Shown here: piece after piece, positions 10,277-23,200 of the stretch
Layout of the letters: every line of letters begins with the position of its first letter
Numbering within the stretch: the stretch's first letter is position 1
From: Auxenochlorella pyrenoidosa
Lineage: Eukaryota > Chlorophyta > Trebouxiophyceae > Chlorellales > Chlorellaceae
Assembly (NCBI GenBank): GCA_001430745.1
Contig: KQ482003.1
Coordinates: 1,034,329 to 1,098,328, forward strand
Reading direction: 5' to 3'
Length of the DNA stretch: 64,000 nucleotides
Made by a program: the position numbers and the translations under genes
Notes under the pieces: generated by a model
Databases searched by the model: none
What the model was told of the DNA's origin: nothing
What the model saw: only the letters and a program-made list of their open reading frames with translations

Positions 10277-13200
10277 TCACTTGCGCCCGCCGGCGCGCTT
10301 GACCTTGAGCTTGCGCCGCCCCGACTCAGACTGGGATCCGCCGCCCGAGCTGCCCATGCTGAACCCGCCGCCCATGCCGCCATTGAAGGGGTTGTTGGGC
10401 ACCATCCCGGGCGCTGCCGCGGGCTGAGGGGCGCTGCTGCCCGCGCCAAAGGCAAAGCCGCCGCCGCCAAAGGCTGGGGCGGAGGAGGGGGCGCCAAAGC
10501 CGCCTGGAGCTGGCTGCTGCTGCTGCTGCTGGGCGCCTGCAAGGGCAAGCAGAAGCAAATGTGTGGAAGAGAGGTGTGAGCGCAGCACTTTGCACCACCC
10601 CAAGAACCTGCAGACACTGCTGACATGATGGCATGTGCATCAAAGCAGCGTCCAACCTTGCTGCATGACAGTGGTCGGGCAGCTGCACAGCTCACCAAAA
10701 GCGGGCTGGCCGCCAAAGCCGCCAAACACTGGCTGCCCTGCAGGCGCGCCTCCGCCAAAGCCGCCGAACGCGGGCGCTGCGGGCTGCTGCTGCTGCTGGC
10801 CAAATGCGAAGGCGGGCTGCTGCTGCTGCTGGCCAAACGCAGGGCCTGAAGGCGCGGCGCCAAACTGGAAGCTCGGTGCTGCCGGTGCTGCGGGGGCCAC
10901 GCCGTTCATGCCGCCGCTGTTATTGCCCTCCATCATGTCTGCAGCATGTGGGTGAAGCGTGCAAAGCATGATCTGAAATGATGATCATGATGAACCTTGC
11001 GACTAGTGAAGAGGCTGAAAGGTTGTGTGACCAACACTGGGAAGCGGATGGCAGGTTGCCACACACGTCGAATGGCCCCAGCCGCACACAAGCTGGGGCA
11101 GCAAGCAAGACGCAGTGGGCTCACCAATTGAGCCATTGCCGCCACCGCCACCAAAGGCCGGAGCCGGCGCCGACGTGCCAAAAGCAAAGGGCGCAGGCGC
11201 TGCCGCGCCGGAGGCTGCTGGTGCAGAGGAGCCGAACGCAAAGGCAGGTGCGCTGCTGGCGGGTGCGCTTGCCCCGAAAGCAAAGGTTGGTGCAGCCGTG
11301 CTGCTGGCCGGGGCCGCCGCGGAGGCGCTTGCACCAAAGCTGAAAGCTGGCGCGCCGGCAGCTGCCGAGGAGGCGGATCCAAAGGTGAAGCCCGGAGCTG
11401 GTGCAGCGCTGCTGGCTGCAGGGGCTGCAGGCTGCGCACCAAACGAGAAGGCGGGCTGTGAACTAGTGGGGCCTGCACCAAAGTTGAAGGTGGGTGCTGG
11501 GGCTGAGCCCGCCGGTGCCGCCTCGGCTGCTGCTGATGCTGCGCCAAACAGGAATGCCCCGCTCGCTGCCGCGCTGCTGGCTGGCTGCCCAGCGCCAAAG
11601 CTGAAAGCAGGAGCGCTGGTGGCAGGGCCCACTGGCTCGGTTGCTGCAGCACTGGATGCGCCGCCAAAGGAGAACACGGGTGCGTTGGCGGGCGCTGCAG
11701 CTGCAGCACTGCCGGCGCTGCCAAACGAGATTGCCGGAGCGCTGGCATGCGGCGCAGCTGCAGCGGCACTGGATGCGCCGCCAAAGGAGAATGTGGGCGC
11801 GGTGGCGGGTGCTGCAGCACCGGCAGTGCTGGCAGCGCCAAAGGAGAACGCAGGCGTGCTAGCAGGCGCGCCAGCTGCAGCGCTGCTGGCAGCGCCAAAG
11901 GAGAAGGCAGGGGCGGATGCCGCAGCGCTGCTGGCAGGCAGACCAAAGGACAAGGCTGCCGGCGCTGCCTGGCCGTCGGGCTTGCCACCTGCACCCGCCT
12001 CAATCTCCTTGGCAGCAGCATCCGCTGCCTTGGCCGCCGCTGCCTGGTTAGCCTGCAGGCAGGCAAGAATGTTGTGACTAGCCTGCATTGCTGCTGCACA
12101 TGATGGGATCACTGTGTCGGACTTGCTGCTGCAGCTGCAAGCCCCCTCTATCGCTGCTTCACCCGGCCCCCTCGCACCTTGAGGAAGGCATCCCCCCAGC
12201 CAGAGGCGGCTGGTGCAGATGCCGCAGGAGTTGATGCCGCAGGAGCCGGCGCAGCGGGCGTTGCCTCGGCCTTGCCGCCTGCTGCCGCGATATCCTGGGC
12301 AGCAGCGTCTGCAGCCTTGGCCGCTGCCTCTTTGTTGGCCTGGACAGAACAAGTAGCGATTTGGTGGAAAGCAGGCAGATGTCAAAGCCAGTGGACGTGT
12401 GCTGCGACTGACTGCGGGCGAGCCAGTTGTCCAGATCCAAAACTCGATACGATCCAAAACTCGATTTAATCACGGAATTCACGGTGAGGAGGAGGCTCAC
12501 AGCAGGACCCACCTTGAGGAAGGCGTCGCCCCAGCCAGATGCGGGAGCTGCTGCTGCTGGCGCAGCCTCGCCCTTGCCCGGGCCAGCACGCTCAATCTCC
12601 TTGGCAGCCGCGTCGGCGGCCTTTGCTGCTGCCGCTTGGTTCGACTGCGAGGAGTGGAAGGGGCAATGAATCCCTGTAAACAATCAACAAAGCGAGCGCC
12701 AAAGCTTGCAATCCGCGACCTGACTGCTGCACATGCTATCAGGGCATACCGTTGTGAGGGTGCCAGTCTCTTCCCTGCCGCCAGTGCACAAGCAATGCTT
12801 TTGTTTGTCCGGCGCAACTGGAAGAAATGCGGGGCCTCATGCTGCCTTACCTTCAGGAACGCCTCGCCCCAGCCAGCGCCCGAAGAGGCAGCCGGAGCAG
12901 CGGCTGCAGGCTCACTGGCGGCACTGGAAAAGGCCGCGCCGAATGAGAAGGTCACGGCCGCAGCAGAGGAAGCGCCAGCGCCAAAGCTGAACGTGGCAGC
13001 CGCGCTTGAAGAGGCTGCAGCGCCAAAGCTGAAGACCGGCACTGCGGTATTGCCGGCTGCGGCAGCGCTGCTCGCTGCTGGCGCTCCAAAAGTGAGCTTG
13101 GGCGCCCCAGTGGCCGGCGCAGAGGGCTTGCCAGCCTCGGCGTCCTTGGCTGCCGCGTCAGTGGCCAGCTGGGCTGCAGGGAGCATTGACGAACGAACGG

Positions 13201-16200
13201 GTGGGTGGTTTTCTTCATGCGGTGCCCACCCATATGTCAGACTTGCAAGACTGCCCAGTGAACCTGCCAACCAACTGCCTACAGCCCTGCTGCCGCCCCC
13301 ACCTTGCGCCCGGTTCTTCTGCAGGAAGGCCAGGTCCCAGCCGCCGCTTGCAGGCGCCGCCTCTGCACAGGCCGCCAACAAGAATGGCCTGGTTACATCA
13401 GAGGTGTCCAGCATAGCAACCTGTCGTTGCACCGCCCGTCACTTGAAAAGCCTGCAGTCCATGCGGGTGTGTCCACATGCCTGGCTGCACACCCAGAAAT
13501 GCCGGAGTTTCCCAGGCACTGCTGCCCTGCCCACCTGCTGGCTTGTTCTCCTTGGAGGGGCTGCCCCTCTCCTCGTCCGACAGGTCAGAGTCGGGCAGCG
13601 GCGACTTGGCCGCCTCTGCCGCCTCCTGGTTGGCCTTGTCCGCCTCGATGGGGGGCTTGGCAGCCTGCGGGGGAAGCAGGGAAGGTGTGAGGCAGGACAC
13701 TCATCGAAGTGGCCACACAGCCTGGGTCATCTTGGCCTGAAGAAAGCGCAGCACCAGCCAGCACATCGGACCCAGCAGAGGAAACGTCAGGCAGGGAACG
13801 CTCAAACAATGCCTGAACCGCCGCCCTGTGCATCGCATGCACTGCTGCACGGATCAGGACTCACCGGCTGCGGCGTCCAGGCAAACGCGCCCTCCTTGCT
13901 GCCTGCTGCCTGCTTGGCCCCCTGTCCAAACAGGAAGGTGGGCACAGGGCCCGCAGCACCAGCAGGCGCTGCTGCCACTGCTGCAGCCACCTTGCGGTCC
14001 ACCTCGCTGCTGCGGCCTGCACCGCCAAAGGAGAACTTGGGGGCGGCCTCCACCGCGGCTGCTGCTGCTTGAGGCGCCGCTGCCTCCTTGGCAGGCGCGG
14101 CGGCCTCGGCAGCTGGCTTGGCTGCTGCAAAGCTGAAGAGCGGCGCAGGAGCAGCTGCGCCTGCGGTTGCTGCTGCCTGCTTGGCGTCTCTTTGCTTCAT
14201 GGTGGGCGTGTCATCGGCGCGGCCCTCTGCCTGTGCCGCCGCAGGCAGACCAAAGCTGAACACAGGAGCTGGCGCTGCCTCCCTTTGCTGCTGCTTGCCG
14301 CTGCCCTCGATTTCCGTAGCGGCGGCTGCAGTGGCTGCCTCCGCCTTGGCCTGGTTGGCAGCGAGGAAAGCTGCGCCCCAGCTGCCGCTGGCAGCAGCGG
14401 GCGTGGGCTCTGCTGGCGGCTTGGTGGCGGTGGGGGTGGGCGCAAAGCTCACGCCTCCAAACTTGACACTCTTTGGGCGCTCGCCGCCCTCGGCTGCCAT
14501 GCTGGCTGGCTCCTGCGCAGGCTCGATGCGAGGCAGGCCTGCAGACAGGGAGGTGCAGAGCAGAGCGACTCTCAGCTGCAACTGCTTTGTGAGACGCAGC
14601 AAAACACAGATCTCTCAGCGCTGCATGCTGCATGGCTGCCAGCATCCCACCCAGGGCACAGGCGCACACTGCCAGCAGCCCTGCCCAGGGAGCACAGGCA
14701 TGTGCCCACCTGCAAAGCCAAGAGACTCGGTGGGCGGCGGCGAAGGTGCCGGCTGCTCCTGCTGCACGGCGCCCAGCGCCGCGGCGGCTGCACTGCCGGG
14801 CGGCGAGGCCGCCACCACCCGGTCCAGGGCATCCAGGGTGGCCAGGATGCGGCGGGCTGTGTCTGTGGTGGCCTTGCTGCCGCCTGCACAGGAGGCAGAC
14901 ATTGGCATGGAGGGTGAAGGCAGAGCCTGAAGTTCTGACTGAACGGCCAAGCTGCTGGCCGCCATGCAGGGTTCGATCCGCAGGACGGCAGGCAAGGCGG
15001 GGCACAAGGGCCCACCGCTGCGGCAGCTCAGCAGTCCACACCCCCACCTGCCAGGCCAGGGCTTGCGCTCGTGCTGCGCTCGCGCTCACTCTGCCCAAGC
15101 GCAGCCAGCGACAGCGGCGCTGGCTGCTGCTGCTGCTGGCCAAGGGCTGCTCCAAAGCGCGACAGCCCCGTCCCCTTTGCATGGAAGGGCGTGCGGCCTG
15201 CCCGCCACGACCGCCGGTCGCCGCCTGCGGCAGCCCCAGTGCCGTTTGCTGCGGGCTCGGCGCGCTGCCGGATGCGGCGCTGCGCGTCCAGCAGGCTGAT
15301 GTTGCCCGACTGGTCCTCCTCTGCGGAGGGCAGAGCAGGGCACGGGGATTCAGCACACCGGAGGCCGAGTGCAGAGGTGCAGGCTGCGATGAGCACAGGC
15401 ACAGGAAGCAATCCAAAGCCCACTATCGAGCCCTTGCAGCCGTTGGCCGTAGTTCATGCAAGCGGCCGGTGCTCACCAGCCGCTGGGCTGGCCGACTCGG
15501 CCTTGCGCTTGGCGCCGCTGACAGGGCCACCGCGCCCGCCTGCAGCCAGGTTGCTGCGCATGGGCGTCCAGGCCAGCGGTGCAGGCGAGAGCCCGCCTGG
15601 CAAGCCTCCCTCGCCAGATGTGGCGGCAGCAGCAGCAGCTGCAAGGCCAAACCGCGAGGTGCCAGTGGCACCACCACTGCCGCCTACACCGCCCGCCGCC
15701 AGCGGCTGCATGTGCACAGGCGTGCGAGAGAAGCGGCTTGCGCTCCGGGCAGCCAAGGAGGGGCGGAGGCCTGATGCCGGGGTGCTGCCACCAGCGGCGC
15801 CAGCCGCTGGGCCCAGCCGCGAGCCTGCAAAGCCCAGGCGGCGGCTACCAGGGTCGGCTGCTGCTGGAGAAGGCGATGCGCTGGGCGCCAGCGCCGGCCC
15901 GGGCGTGCGGCCAGCACCCGTGGTCAGCAGGCTGCTGGCACGAGGGCGCGGGAAGCTGCGAGGCGACTGCGCCGCCAGCGGGCCCTGCCGCAGCATGGCC
16001 AGCACATCGTCATAGGGGGTGGAGGCGCCGTCGGCGCCTTGGCCAAGACCAGGGCGCTGCGGCTCTGGCGTCGCTGCATCGCCGTCCTCGGGCTCAGCTG
16101 CAGGCGACTGGAAGGCGACACGGCGCCCAGCGGGCCGAGCTGCAGGTGCCGGATCCTGCTGCTGCTGCTGCTCCTCCTCCTCGTCCGCTTGGCCAGATGC

Positions 16201-16661
16201 CTCAGCAAGGCCATCAGCGGGGCCGGTGTCTTCGGATGCGTCCACAACCGCTTCATCGCCGGCCGAGGCGGTGGGGGATGGCGGCGCAGCCGCTGCCGCC
16301 ACCGGCGAGGCACCTGTCGCGCCTGCAAAGTAGCTGCCCAGCACGGGAACCTGCAGGGGGTGCAGGAAGGATCCCATACCGTCAAGCCCTGCCAGGACAC
16401 CTGCTATAGAGGAGGACGCAGGGATGCCGGCTGGGTGATGGCCTCCCCGCTCACCTTGGTGATCAGGCTGGCTCCGAAGCGGAAGGCTGATGTCAGGAGT
16501 CCCGAAGGCGGCGCAGGTGGCGCCCCTGGCAGCGCCTCTTCCTCCTCCTCTGCGGAACGAGGCTTCGACGGTGGCCTGCGCCCGTAGGGCGCGCTGCTAC
16601 CCTGCCCTGCGCGATGCCGCCGGCCTCTGGGGGCCTTGCCGGCGGCCCCCTGTGTGCTCAT
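10277..16661 (-). CDS. NUP1: FG-repeat nucleoporin of plant NUP1/NUP136 type
   Basis: Thirteen exons: 16455-16661, 15477-16350, 15048-15320, 14710-14883, 13865-14538, 13535-13664, 13303-13362, 12851-13173, 12513-12644, 12178-12339, 11125-12052, 10696-10938, 10277-10536 (1479 aa). The N-terminus is basic (APRGRRHRAGQ, PYGRRPPSK), followed by a hydrophobic stretch (SLITKVPVLGSYFAG) that may touch the nuclear membrane. The C-terminal half is dominated by FG, FSFG and AFGA motifs and Gln runs, and the tail is basic (GRRKLKVKRAGGRK). This layout resembles land-plant NUP1/NUP136, the nuclear-basket nucleoporin, although sequence identity is low. FG regions bind importins and exportins in the pore. 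Between them is a repeated GWGxAFLKxNQ plus KAADAAAKEIE module, largely one module per exon. NUP153-like is the alternative name. Confidence 0.82.
12178..13173 (-). repeat. Exon-encoded GWGDAFLK / ANQAAAAKAADAAAKEIE module array
   Basis: Exons 8-10 end in GWGEAFLK, GWGDAFLK and GWGDAFLK. The following exons 9, 10 and 11 begin SNQAAAAKAADAAAKEIE, ANKEAAAKAADAAAQDIA and ANQAAAAKAADAAAKEIE. Exons 9 and 10 are phase 0-0 units of 132 and 162 nt. A further copy in exon 5 (GSWGAAFLAANQAKAEAAT) is not interrupted by an intron. A more diverged one spans exons 7-8 (GWDLAFLQKNRAQ). Confidence 0.85.
12434..12465. repeat. 15-bp direct repeat in NUP1 intron 9
   Basis: Two copies of GATCCAAAACTCGAT are separated by 2 bp, in an AT-rich island unlike the surrounding GC-rich DNA. 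The inverse of its core (ATCGAGTTTTGG) also occurs at 25862-25873. Confidence 0.8.
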
Positions 16662-17250
16662 GGTGGTTCCAAACTCAAACGCTGCTCCCTGACGCTTCCC
16701 ACGCCCCCGGGACACGTCTATGCTCAGTTGTACAAGCTCGATGAGCGATGGGTCAGCCGAGAAATGCCGCATTGCACCTCTGAGCGCAGCTGCCTCGGCA
16801 TGCCGTGGCAGGCTGCAGCCGGCTGGCCGCCCTCCGCATCCGGCTGAACTCCACTGGTCAGGGATGTCTTGGTTTACGTGGAAACGAAAGCATTCTGGTT
16901 TTTCAATGCAAGCAGACGACGTCACACACACACACAGCACCCCCGGCTGGGTTTGTGAAGTTCAGCGGTGTCTGGGGTTGTTGGGGTGGTTGCCCGCTGC
17001 ACAAGAGATGCCTCATCACTCACTGGCAGCTTGAGCAGCAGCAGATCAAGGCGTGCATCGAGTCAGTCTGCTGTACCCTGCTGTCATCATCAGCATGCCC
17101 TGAGCACTCTGAACCTCCTGCTGCTACAAGTTCCAACTTACACGGAGAGAGCTTTCGTTTTGAACAGTGATCAGATCATGGATTAGCAGGAGGTGGGCAT
17201 AGACTGGGTGCCAACGGCGCCGCATGCCATGCCGAATATGGCTGGTGGCA
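16662..17250. other. Intergenic region: NUP1 promoter and TOP 3' UTR
   Basis: No gene seen in 589 bp. It contains a short CA run near 16924-16937 and a TGTAA on the minus strand at 17138-17142. Confidence 0.5.
17138..17142 (-). terminator. Candidate polyadenylation signal TGTAA of the TOP gene
   Basis: TGTAA on the minus strand, 109 nt after the stop codon. UGUAA is the usual poly(A) signal in chlorophytes. Confidence 0.45.
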
Positions 17251-20200
17251 TTACGCTGCAGCAGGCAGCAGGCCGTTGTGGCGGAGCAGCGCCTCCGGAG
17301 TGGGGTCGCGGCCGCGGAAGTCCTGCAGAGGTGGGACGGAAGTGGTGGAGCGGATGCGTGCTGGGTTGGGTTGGGGAGGTTCTGCATGGATGTTCTCCCC
17401 AGTTCACAGGCCAGCACGCCTTGACTGCTCAGATCCCACTGCTGGTGCTGGCATCAGGCCCCGCAGGCAGGGCCCCACCTTGAAGACGGCGCCCGGCTCG
17501 CGGCCGCCGCCCAGCGCCAGCACGGTGTCGCGGAAGCGGCGGCCGGTCTCCGCCACCGCCGCCTCGTCCTCCAGGCCCGCATCCTCAAAGGCGGCAAAGG
17601 CGTCGGCCGACAGCACCTCGGCCCACTTGTAGCTGTAGTAGCTGCAGCGGGGAGGCAGGGAATGGCCGGGGCAGCAGGGCTGAGGGTGAGGTGGGAGCCA
17701 GCAGTCAGCAGCATCTCTCACAGGAGGGACATGCCAGAGACAGATAGGCCAGGACTGTTGCGGCGCTGCCAGGGCAGGGACACTGGCGGGCGGGCCGGCG
17801 GGCGGGCGGCCCCACCCGGCAGAGTAGCCGCCGGCAAAGATGTGGGAGAAGGCGCAGAGGAAGCGGTCCTCGGGCAGTGGCGGCATCACGGTGGTGCGCT
17901 GCGCCACGCGCTGGTCCCGCTCAAACACGCTCTCCCCCTGCAGGGGCAGCGGGTGCAACACCGCCAGGCCACTGGTCAGCACAGCGGCGGGTTACTGGAA
18001 GAGGTGGCAACCCACACGTGGCGCTGCGAAATGCGGCTGCAGCAGCGGCTGTGCGCTAGCCTGCCAGGCGATGCCTGCACCGCACCGCGCAACAAAGCCA
18101 GGCTGTGGGGCTCCGCGACACCTTCTTGGCAGCTGCAGGCTGCGGCGCCCACCTGGCCGGGCTGGAAGCGGGCGTGCAGCTCCAGGTCCACAGTGGCAAA
18201 GTGCACCTGGCGCAGCGACATGCTGCCCGCGCTGCAGGGCGGCGGGCGGGGCACAGGGTGGGACGGGGCGGCAGGTGAGCGCGCTCCCATTGATCCAGCC
18301 ACTCAAGAGTCACAGGTGCGGGCGGAATGAGATGCAGCACACGTGGCAGGCCAGTTGCCGGCGGGGTGGCAGCAGGGGCCCCAGCCCACCGGTAGGTGCG
18401 TGCCGCCAGCAGGCGCTGGTACAGCTCCTCCGGCAGCGGCTCGCTGCTCTCATAGTGCTTGGCAAAGCTGTAGAGCGTCTTGCGGTCGTAGCACCAGTTC
18501 TCCATGAACTGCAGCGGGGCGGCCAGGGAGGGCGGAGCGGTTGCTTGACTTGATGGACGAGGAAAACATGAATGTGCTTCAAACAAAGGGGACCAGAGGT
18601 GTGGCGCGCATCAGCTGCCGCGCCAGGGAGCAGCCAGCTCCCCCTCCCACCTGCGAGGGCAGCTCCACAGCGTCCCACTCAATGCCACGGATGCCTGCAG
18701 GAGAGCAAGGTGGGAGACTCGAGGCACGAACGATGGCTACAGCTTGTGCGGTGGTGGCTGCCTGGCAAGCGAGTATGCCGCATGCCTCGAGGAACCCAGT
18801 CTCATGCCGGTTGCCTCGCCACCCGGCAGGCTGGCCCACCTGCCACCAGGCCCTCCTGCTGCTCCGTCAGCATGTGCTGCGCGGCGTGGCCAAACTCGTG
18901 GAACAGGGTCTCCACCTCGCTGCAGGGGGGGCGGGGGCCGGCGCGCGGTGCCAGTTGGCGTGCTGATCGCCGTGCATGCTCTCTGTGGTTGCAGGTCATG
19001 GCGACAACCAACATGCACGGCTGCAGCGCTGCAGGGCTGCCCTGCTGCACGGCTGGCAGGACAATCAACATGCACAGCTGCAGCGCTGCAGGGCTGCCCT
19101 GCTGCATGGCTGGCAGGGCTCACCGGAAGGTCATGAGGCTGGGCTTGTCGCCCACAGGCGGCGTCTGCGGGCACAACACGAGATGGGACACAGAAGCTGT
19201 TGGGGGCGCTTCCTGTGGGTTTGCGAACCTGTGTTCTCCTCAATGCAAACAGCAACCATCCCATCCAGCCTAGATGGCACACCTCAGCGCCCTGCCCCGC
19301 CACCCACCTGGTTGCAAACCATGTGGGCCACCGGCAGGCGCACGTTCTCACCCTCGCGCGCAAACAGCTTGCTCTGGCCGCACACCTCGTCCATCCTGCC
19401 AGCCAGAAGAATGATTGACGGCCCACATGTGAGCCAGCTCAGGGCACCAGCCCGCCTGGCTGCGTGCTAGCATGCCCTTCCCCGTCAGTCCACCCAGCCT
19501 GACAATGCTTCATGTGGCATGGGAGGCATGGGAGCCCCGGCTGCAAGTTTCAACACCCGACCATGCTGGCAGCGCTGCTCATGACCCAGCAGCCGCTTGG
19601 GGCCGGCCCAAGCTTGGGGCCCGCGCTCACCAGGCGCCGCCGCGCTTCTCCGCGGGGCGGCTGTAGGGGTCCAGGTAGAAGTAGGCCTTGGGGGCGCCGC
19701 CCTTCTTGACCACAAAGAACCGCACGTCCTCGTGCCACACGGGCACGGTGCCGTCTGCAGCGCGGGGGGGGGCCACGGCGTGGGGTGGATGGAAGGGCGT
19801 GGGCGGGCATGCGGTGTGGGCAGGGCAGCTAGAGGGGTGGCAAACACAAGGATGAGGGGTGGGGTACAGGTCACACCCGCAGTCAGCAACCCAGGGAGGC
19901 TGCGCGAGCGGGCTGCCTGCTTGCCGCAAGGGCAGGGTGCACGACAGCGTGAGGCAGGAGCGGCTGGCGGGCTCACCAGCGGGCTCGATGTCCACGTCAA
20001 ACAGCCGCTTGGCCAGGCCAAACAGGCCCTGCGCAGTGTCACACAGTGCGGCCCATGCATGCCTCAGAGGTGCATGTTGACATCACAAGGCAGCGGCGTT
20101 TGGCAAAATGCAAGATCACCGCCGGTGCACGACGGTTTGAGGAGGCCCCTGCACTCCAGTTGGGCAGCTCAGCTGCACCTCCAGTGCATGCACTGCATGG

Positions 20201-23200
20201 CCGCTGTTCACCCCACAGGAACCCATGCCCTTCTGCACAACCACCCGCTGTCGGCACCCCCGCCCTGGCCCCACCTGCAGCACGTTTGGCAGCGCAAAGT
20301 AGGGGCGCAGCTGCTCCTCCTCAATCGAGTACTTGGCCTCCTTGAGCCGCTCAGCCCAGAAGCTCACGTCCCACTGCGCGGGGCGGCAGGAGTGGGCACA
20401 GGGAACGAATGTCAACTCATTCCTGAACCCGCTGAGCACCTGTGGAACGTGGCCTGGTCTCCGGGTCAGGTCTCGTTCAGCCAAAGACTCCCCATGCAAA
20501 GCCTCCCGCGAGAAGCCCCGCTCGGCGGCAGTCTGGTCGGTGCGCTATGGGGCAGGCAACAAACCAGGCCACGCCAGCGCGGCGCGCCCCCACCTGCGCA
20601 AGCTCCCCCGTGAAGCCCTGCTCGGCGGCAAAGTCCTTGATGTCCTGCAGGTCGCGCTGGGCGGCGTCGTACGAGGCCGCCCGCAGCTGCTCCAGCAGCT
20701 CCTCTGCCGTCTCCAGCGTGGCCATCTGCGGGGTGGGGGCCGGCGTGGGGGGGCACACGAGCGGGCGGCGAGGGATGGGCACATGAGCGGAGCCAAGACC
20801 AGCCCCCCCAGGTCGCGCCCGCTGCGTGCTGCTTGACTAAAGCAAGTCTTGCGGATGCGCTGCACTCTCAGGCACCAGCACCCACCTTGCTGGCCATCGA
20901 CACCTCGGCAAAGTTCTTGAAGCCGAGCAGCTCGGCCTTCTCCTGGCGGAGGGCGAGCACCTGCGGTGCAGCGGGGAGGGGGAGCATGCAACCCCTTCAG
21001 CTTCACGTACAAACCTCGGGCCTGGCCGCTGAGCCATAACAACGTGCTCGACACAGGTGGATGCTTCTGGGTTGGCCAACCTAGCAGAGACAGGACTGGC
21101 CAACTGAAGGTGGGAGATGACCAGGGTTTGCCCTTGCTGGTTGCATGCGACAGGGCTCAGTGCTGCATGCGTGCTGAGCTGGAGGAGGAGCAGCGCAAGG
21201 TCACTGCCCCAGCCCATGCGCGCCTTCTCGATGATGGGCTCGTTGTTGATGTCGCCAGAGGAGGCGCGCGTGATGCTGGCCCGGTACAGCTCCTCGCGCA
21301 GCGCCCTGCACGCATGGCGCGCCACAGAGCAGAGATGGTGCGGTGCACGCGGAGCACATCAGGGTGCTCCCTGCGGGGCAGCTGCACGCGACGCTGCCAG
21401 GCAGGGCAGAGACTCGCAGCGAGAGCAGAGCTCGCACGAAAAAATGATCGCGGTCGCAGCTGCCTGGCGACCAAGGTCGCTTGCGTCGGCTGGACACCAA
21501 GGCCAGCCAGGCCAGCAAGCTGCAGGCCGCGGCCCACCTGTTCTTGGCGTGGGTCATGACCGGGAAGTAGGAGGGCATGTCCAGTGTGAAGAGCCAGGGG
21601 CCGCTCTCGGGGGTGGCCCCCTCGTGGCCCTCCTTGATTGCCTGCTGAGCAGCAAGAGCCAGGGCTGCGGGAGGGGGGCAGAGGGAGACGCCGGTGAGTG
21701 CGTTGTGGTTGAGGGGGGGTGCACGGTGTCGGCGGTGGGAGAAGGCGAGCATCATCAGTGCAATGCTGCCTGCACCCCTGCTTGCAATCAGTGGCCTCAA
21801 GATTGGATGCAGCGAGTTTATGGCGCTTAGTCCCCGCACACAAAAGAACCACCAGAAGCAGCCGGTCGACGTGCAAAGCCTCCCAGTAGAGCGCGCACCC
21901 GACTCGGGCAGGCCCTCAACGTCCTGCTTGTCGGTCAGCAGCTTCTTGAAGGCCTTGGTGGCGTCCAGCACCTGCCAAGGGGGCGCCCGCATGCAGCAGA
22001 GCCAGTCAGCAGCGCGCTGCAGCTGATGCCACAGCGTTCCTGCAGCAACAGCTGCATGCCGCAGCGCCGAATCCACATCAGCAGCATGATACCACATTGC
22101 CAAGCCTGCACAACAGCTGCCCGCTCACATTGTTGCTGAACTTGGTGGACAGCTGGGAGAGCTCCTGCTGGATCTCGTTGAACCGCTCCTTCTTCTCGCC
22201 CTGCTGGGGCGCAGGGGTGCGGTGTGAAAGCGTGAAAGCGTGCGGCGTGAAAGCGGCGTGAAAGCTTGCCGTCCTTGAGGGCCAGGCCCGCTGTGCACAC
22301 GCTGTACTGCGCCCCCCGAGCTGCCAAACGAAGGCAGCGGCAGGGCCCAGGGCGGCAGAGCTGGCCCCCCCACCTCGAGCGCCACGCCGCCCAGCACAAA
22401 GTCGCGCAGCTCGCCCTCCACGATGCGCCGCTGCGCCTCGGTCAGGCCCGCCCTGCGGCAGCGGGCCACGCCACGGCAGGGCAGGGGTTGGCCGAGAAGG
22501 ACAGGCGGGCACAGCGGTACAGGCGCGTTGCAGGCCGGGTGATGAGGGGCTTGCTTGATGAGTCCCGGGCAAGCTCCTGGGACGACGGCCACAGCGTGAG
22601 CGTGAGATGTGCAGGCAGAAGTCCGGCGGCATTCCTCGAACACACTTGACCGCCGTGGGCAGCCTGGCAGTGAAGCAGGGGCATAATGGGTGTCTAGGCA
22701 AGGCCTCTCACCAGGCGGGGCCCTCCTTGATGGCCTTGAAGGCCTCGTACAGTGGCTTGGACTGCAACAGAAAGCGAGAGGGGCACGGGGCGTTGCATCG
22801 GGCCGCGTGGGGTAGCTGACACGCTGAGCAAGCTGCCGCTTCAGACAGCAGGCGCAGCAGCAGGTGGAGAGCAGGCCGAGAGGCATGCTGCAGGCGACGG
22901 GCAAGCGGGAGGGAAGGAGACAGGTAGGCTCAGCTGTCAACTCTAGGGGGGCTCGCGCACCTGCGACAGGCGCAGGCTCAGCTTCACGCGCTCCGGCTGC
23001 ACCTCCTCAACCGCCTGCAGTGCGAGGCAATGGGGTGGGCGTGGGAAAAACTTAACCGTATCGTGCCTTGCTGCTCGCATGGTCTGCCCTCCTCCCCAGC
23101 TATCCCCACACACCCGCCCTACGTCCCCGGCCCCTCGAGATGCTCCACCGACTCCAAGGTGCCCAACGGCACGCAGCCCAAGGCATGAAGGGCCCCACCC

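Noticed and set aside
11115..12077. A 320-codon plus-strand reading frame opposite the nucleoporin
   Set aside because: It is the antisense image of Ala/Gly-rich FG repeats, which rarely produce stops on the other strand. The minus-strand frame continues through correctly phased exons and encodes the recognisable FG motifs.
14960..14985. A tRNA B-box-like sequence (GGTTCGATCC)
   Set aside because: The flanking bases do not form a T-stem, and there is no acceptor stem or A-box nearby.
14636..15774. Long plus-strand frame in the nucleoporin region
   Set aside because: GC-rich antisense shadow with no family similarity; exons 2-4 of the minus-strand gene explain the region.
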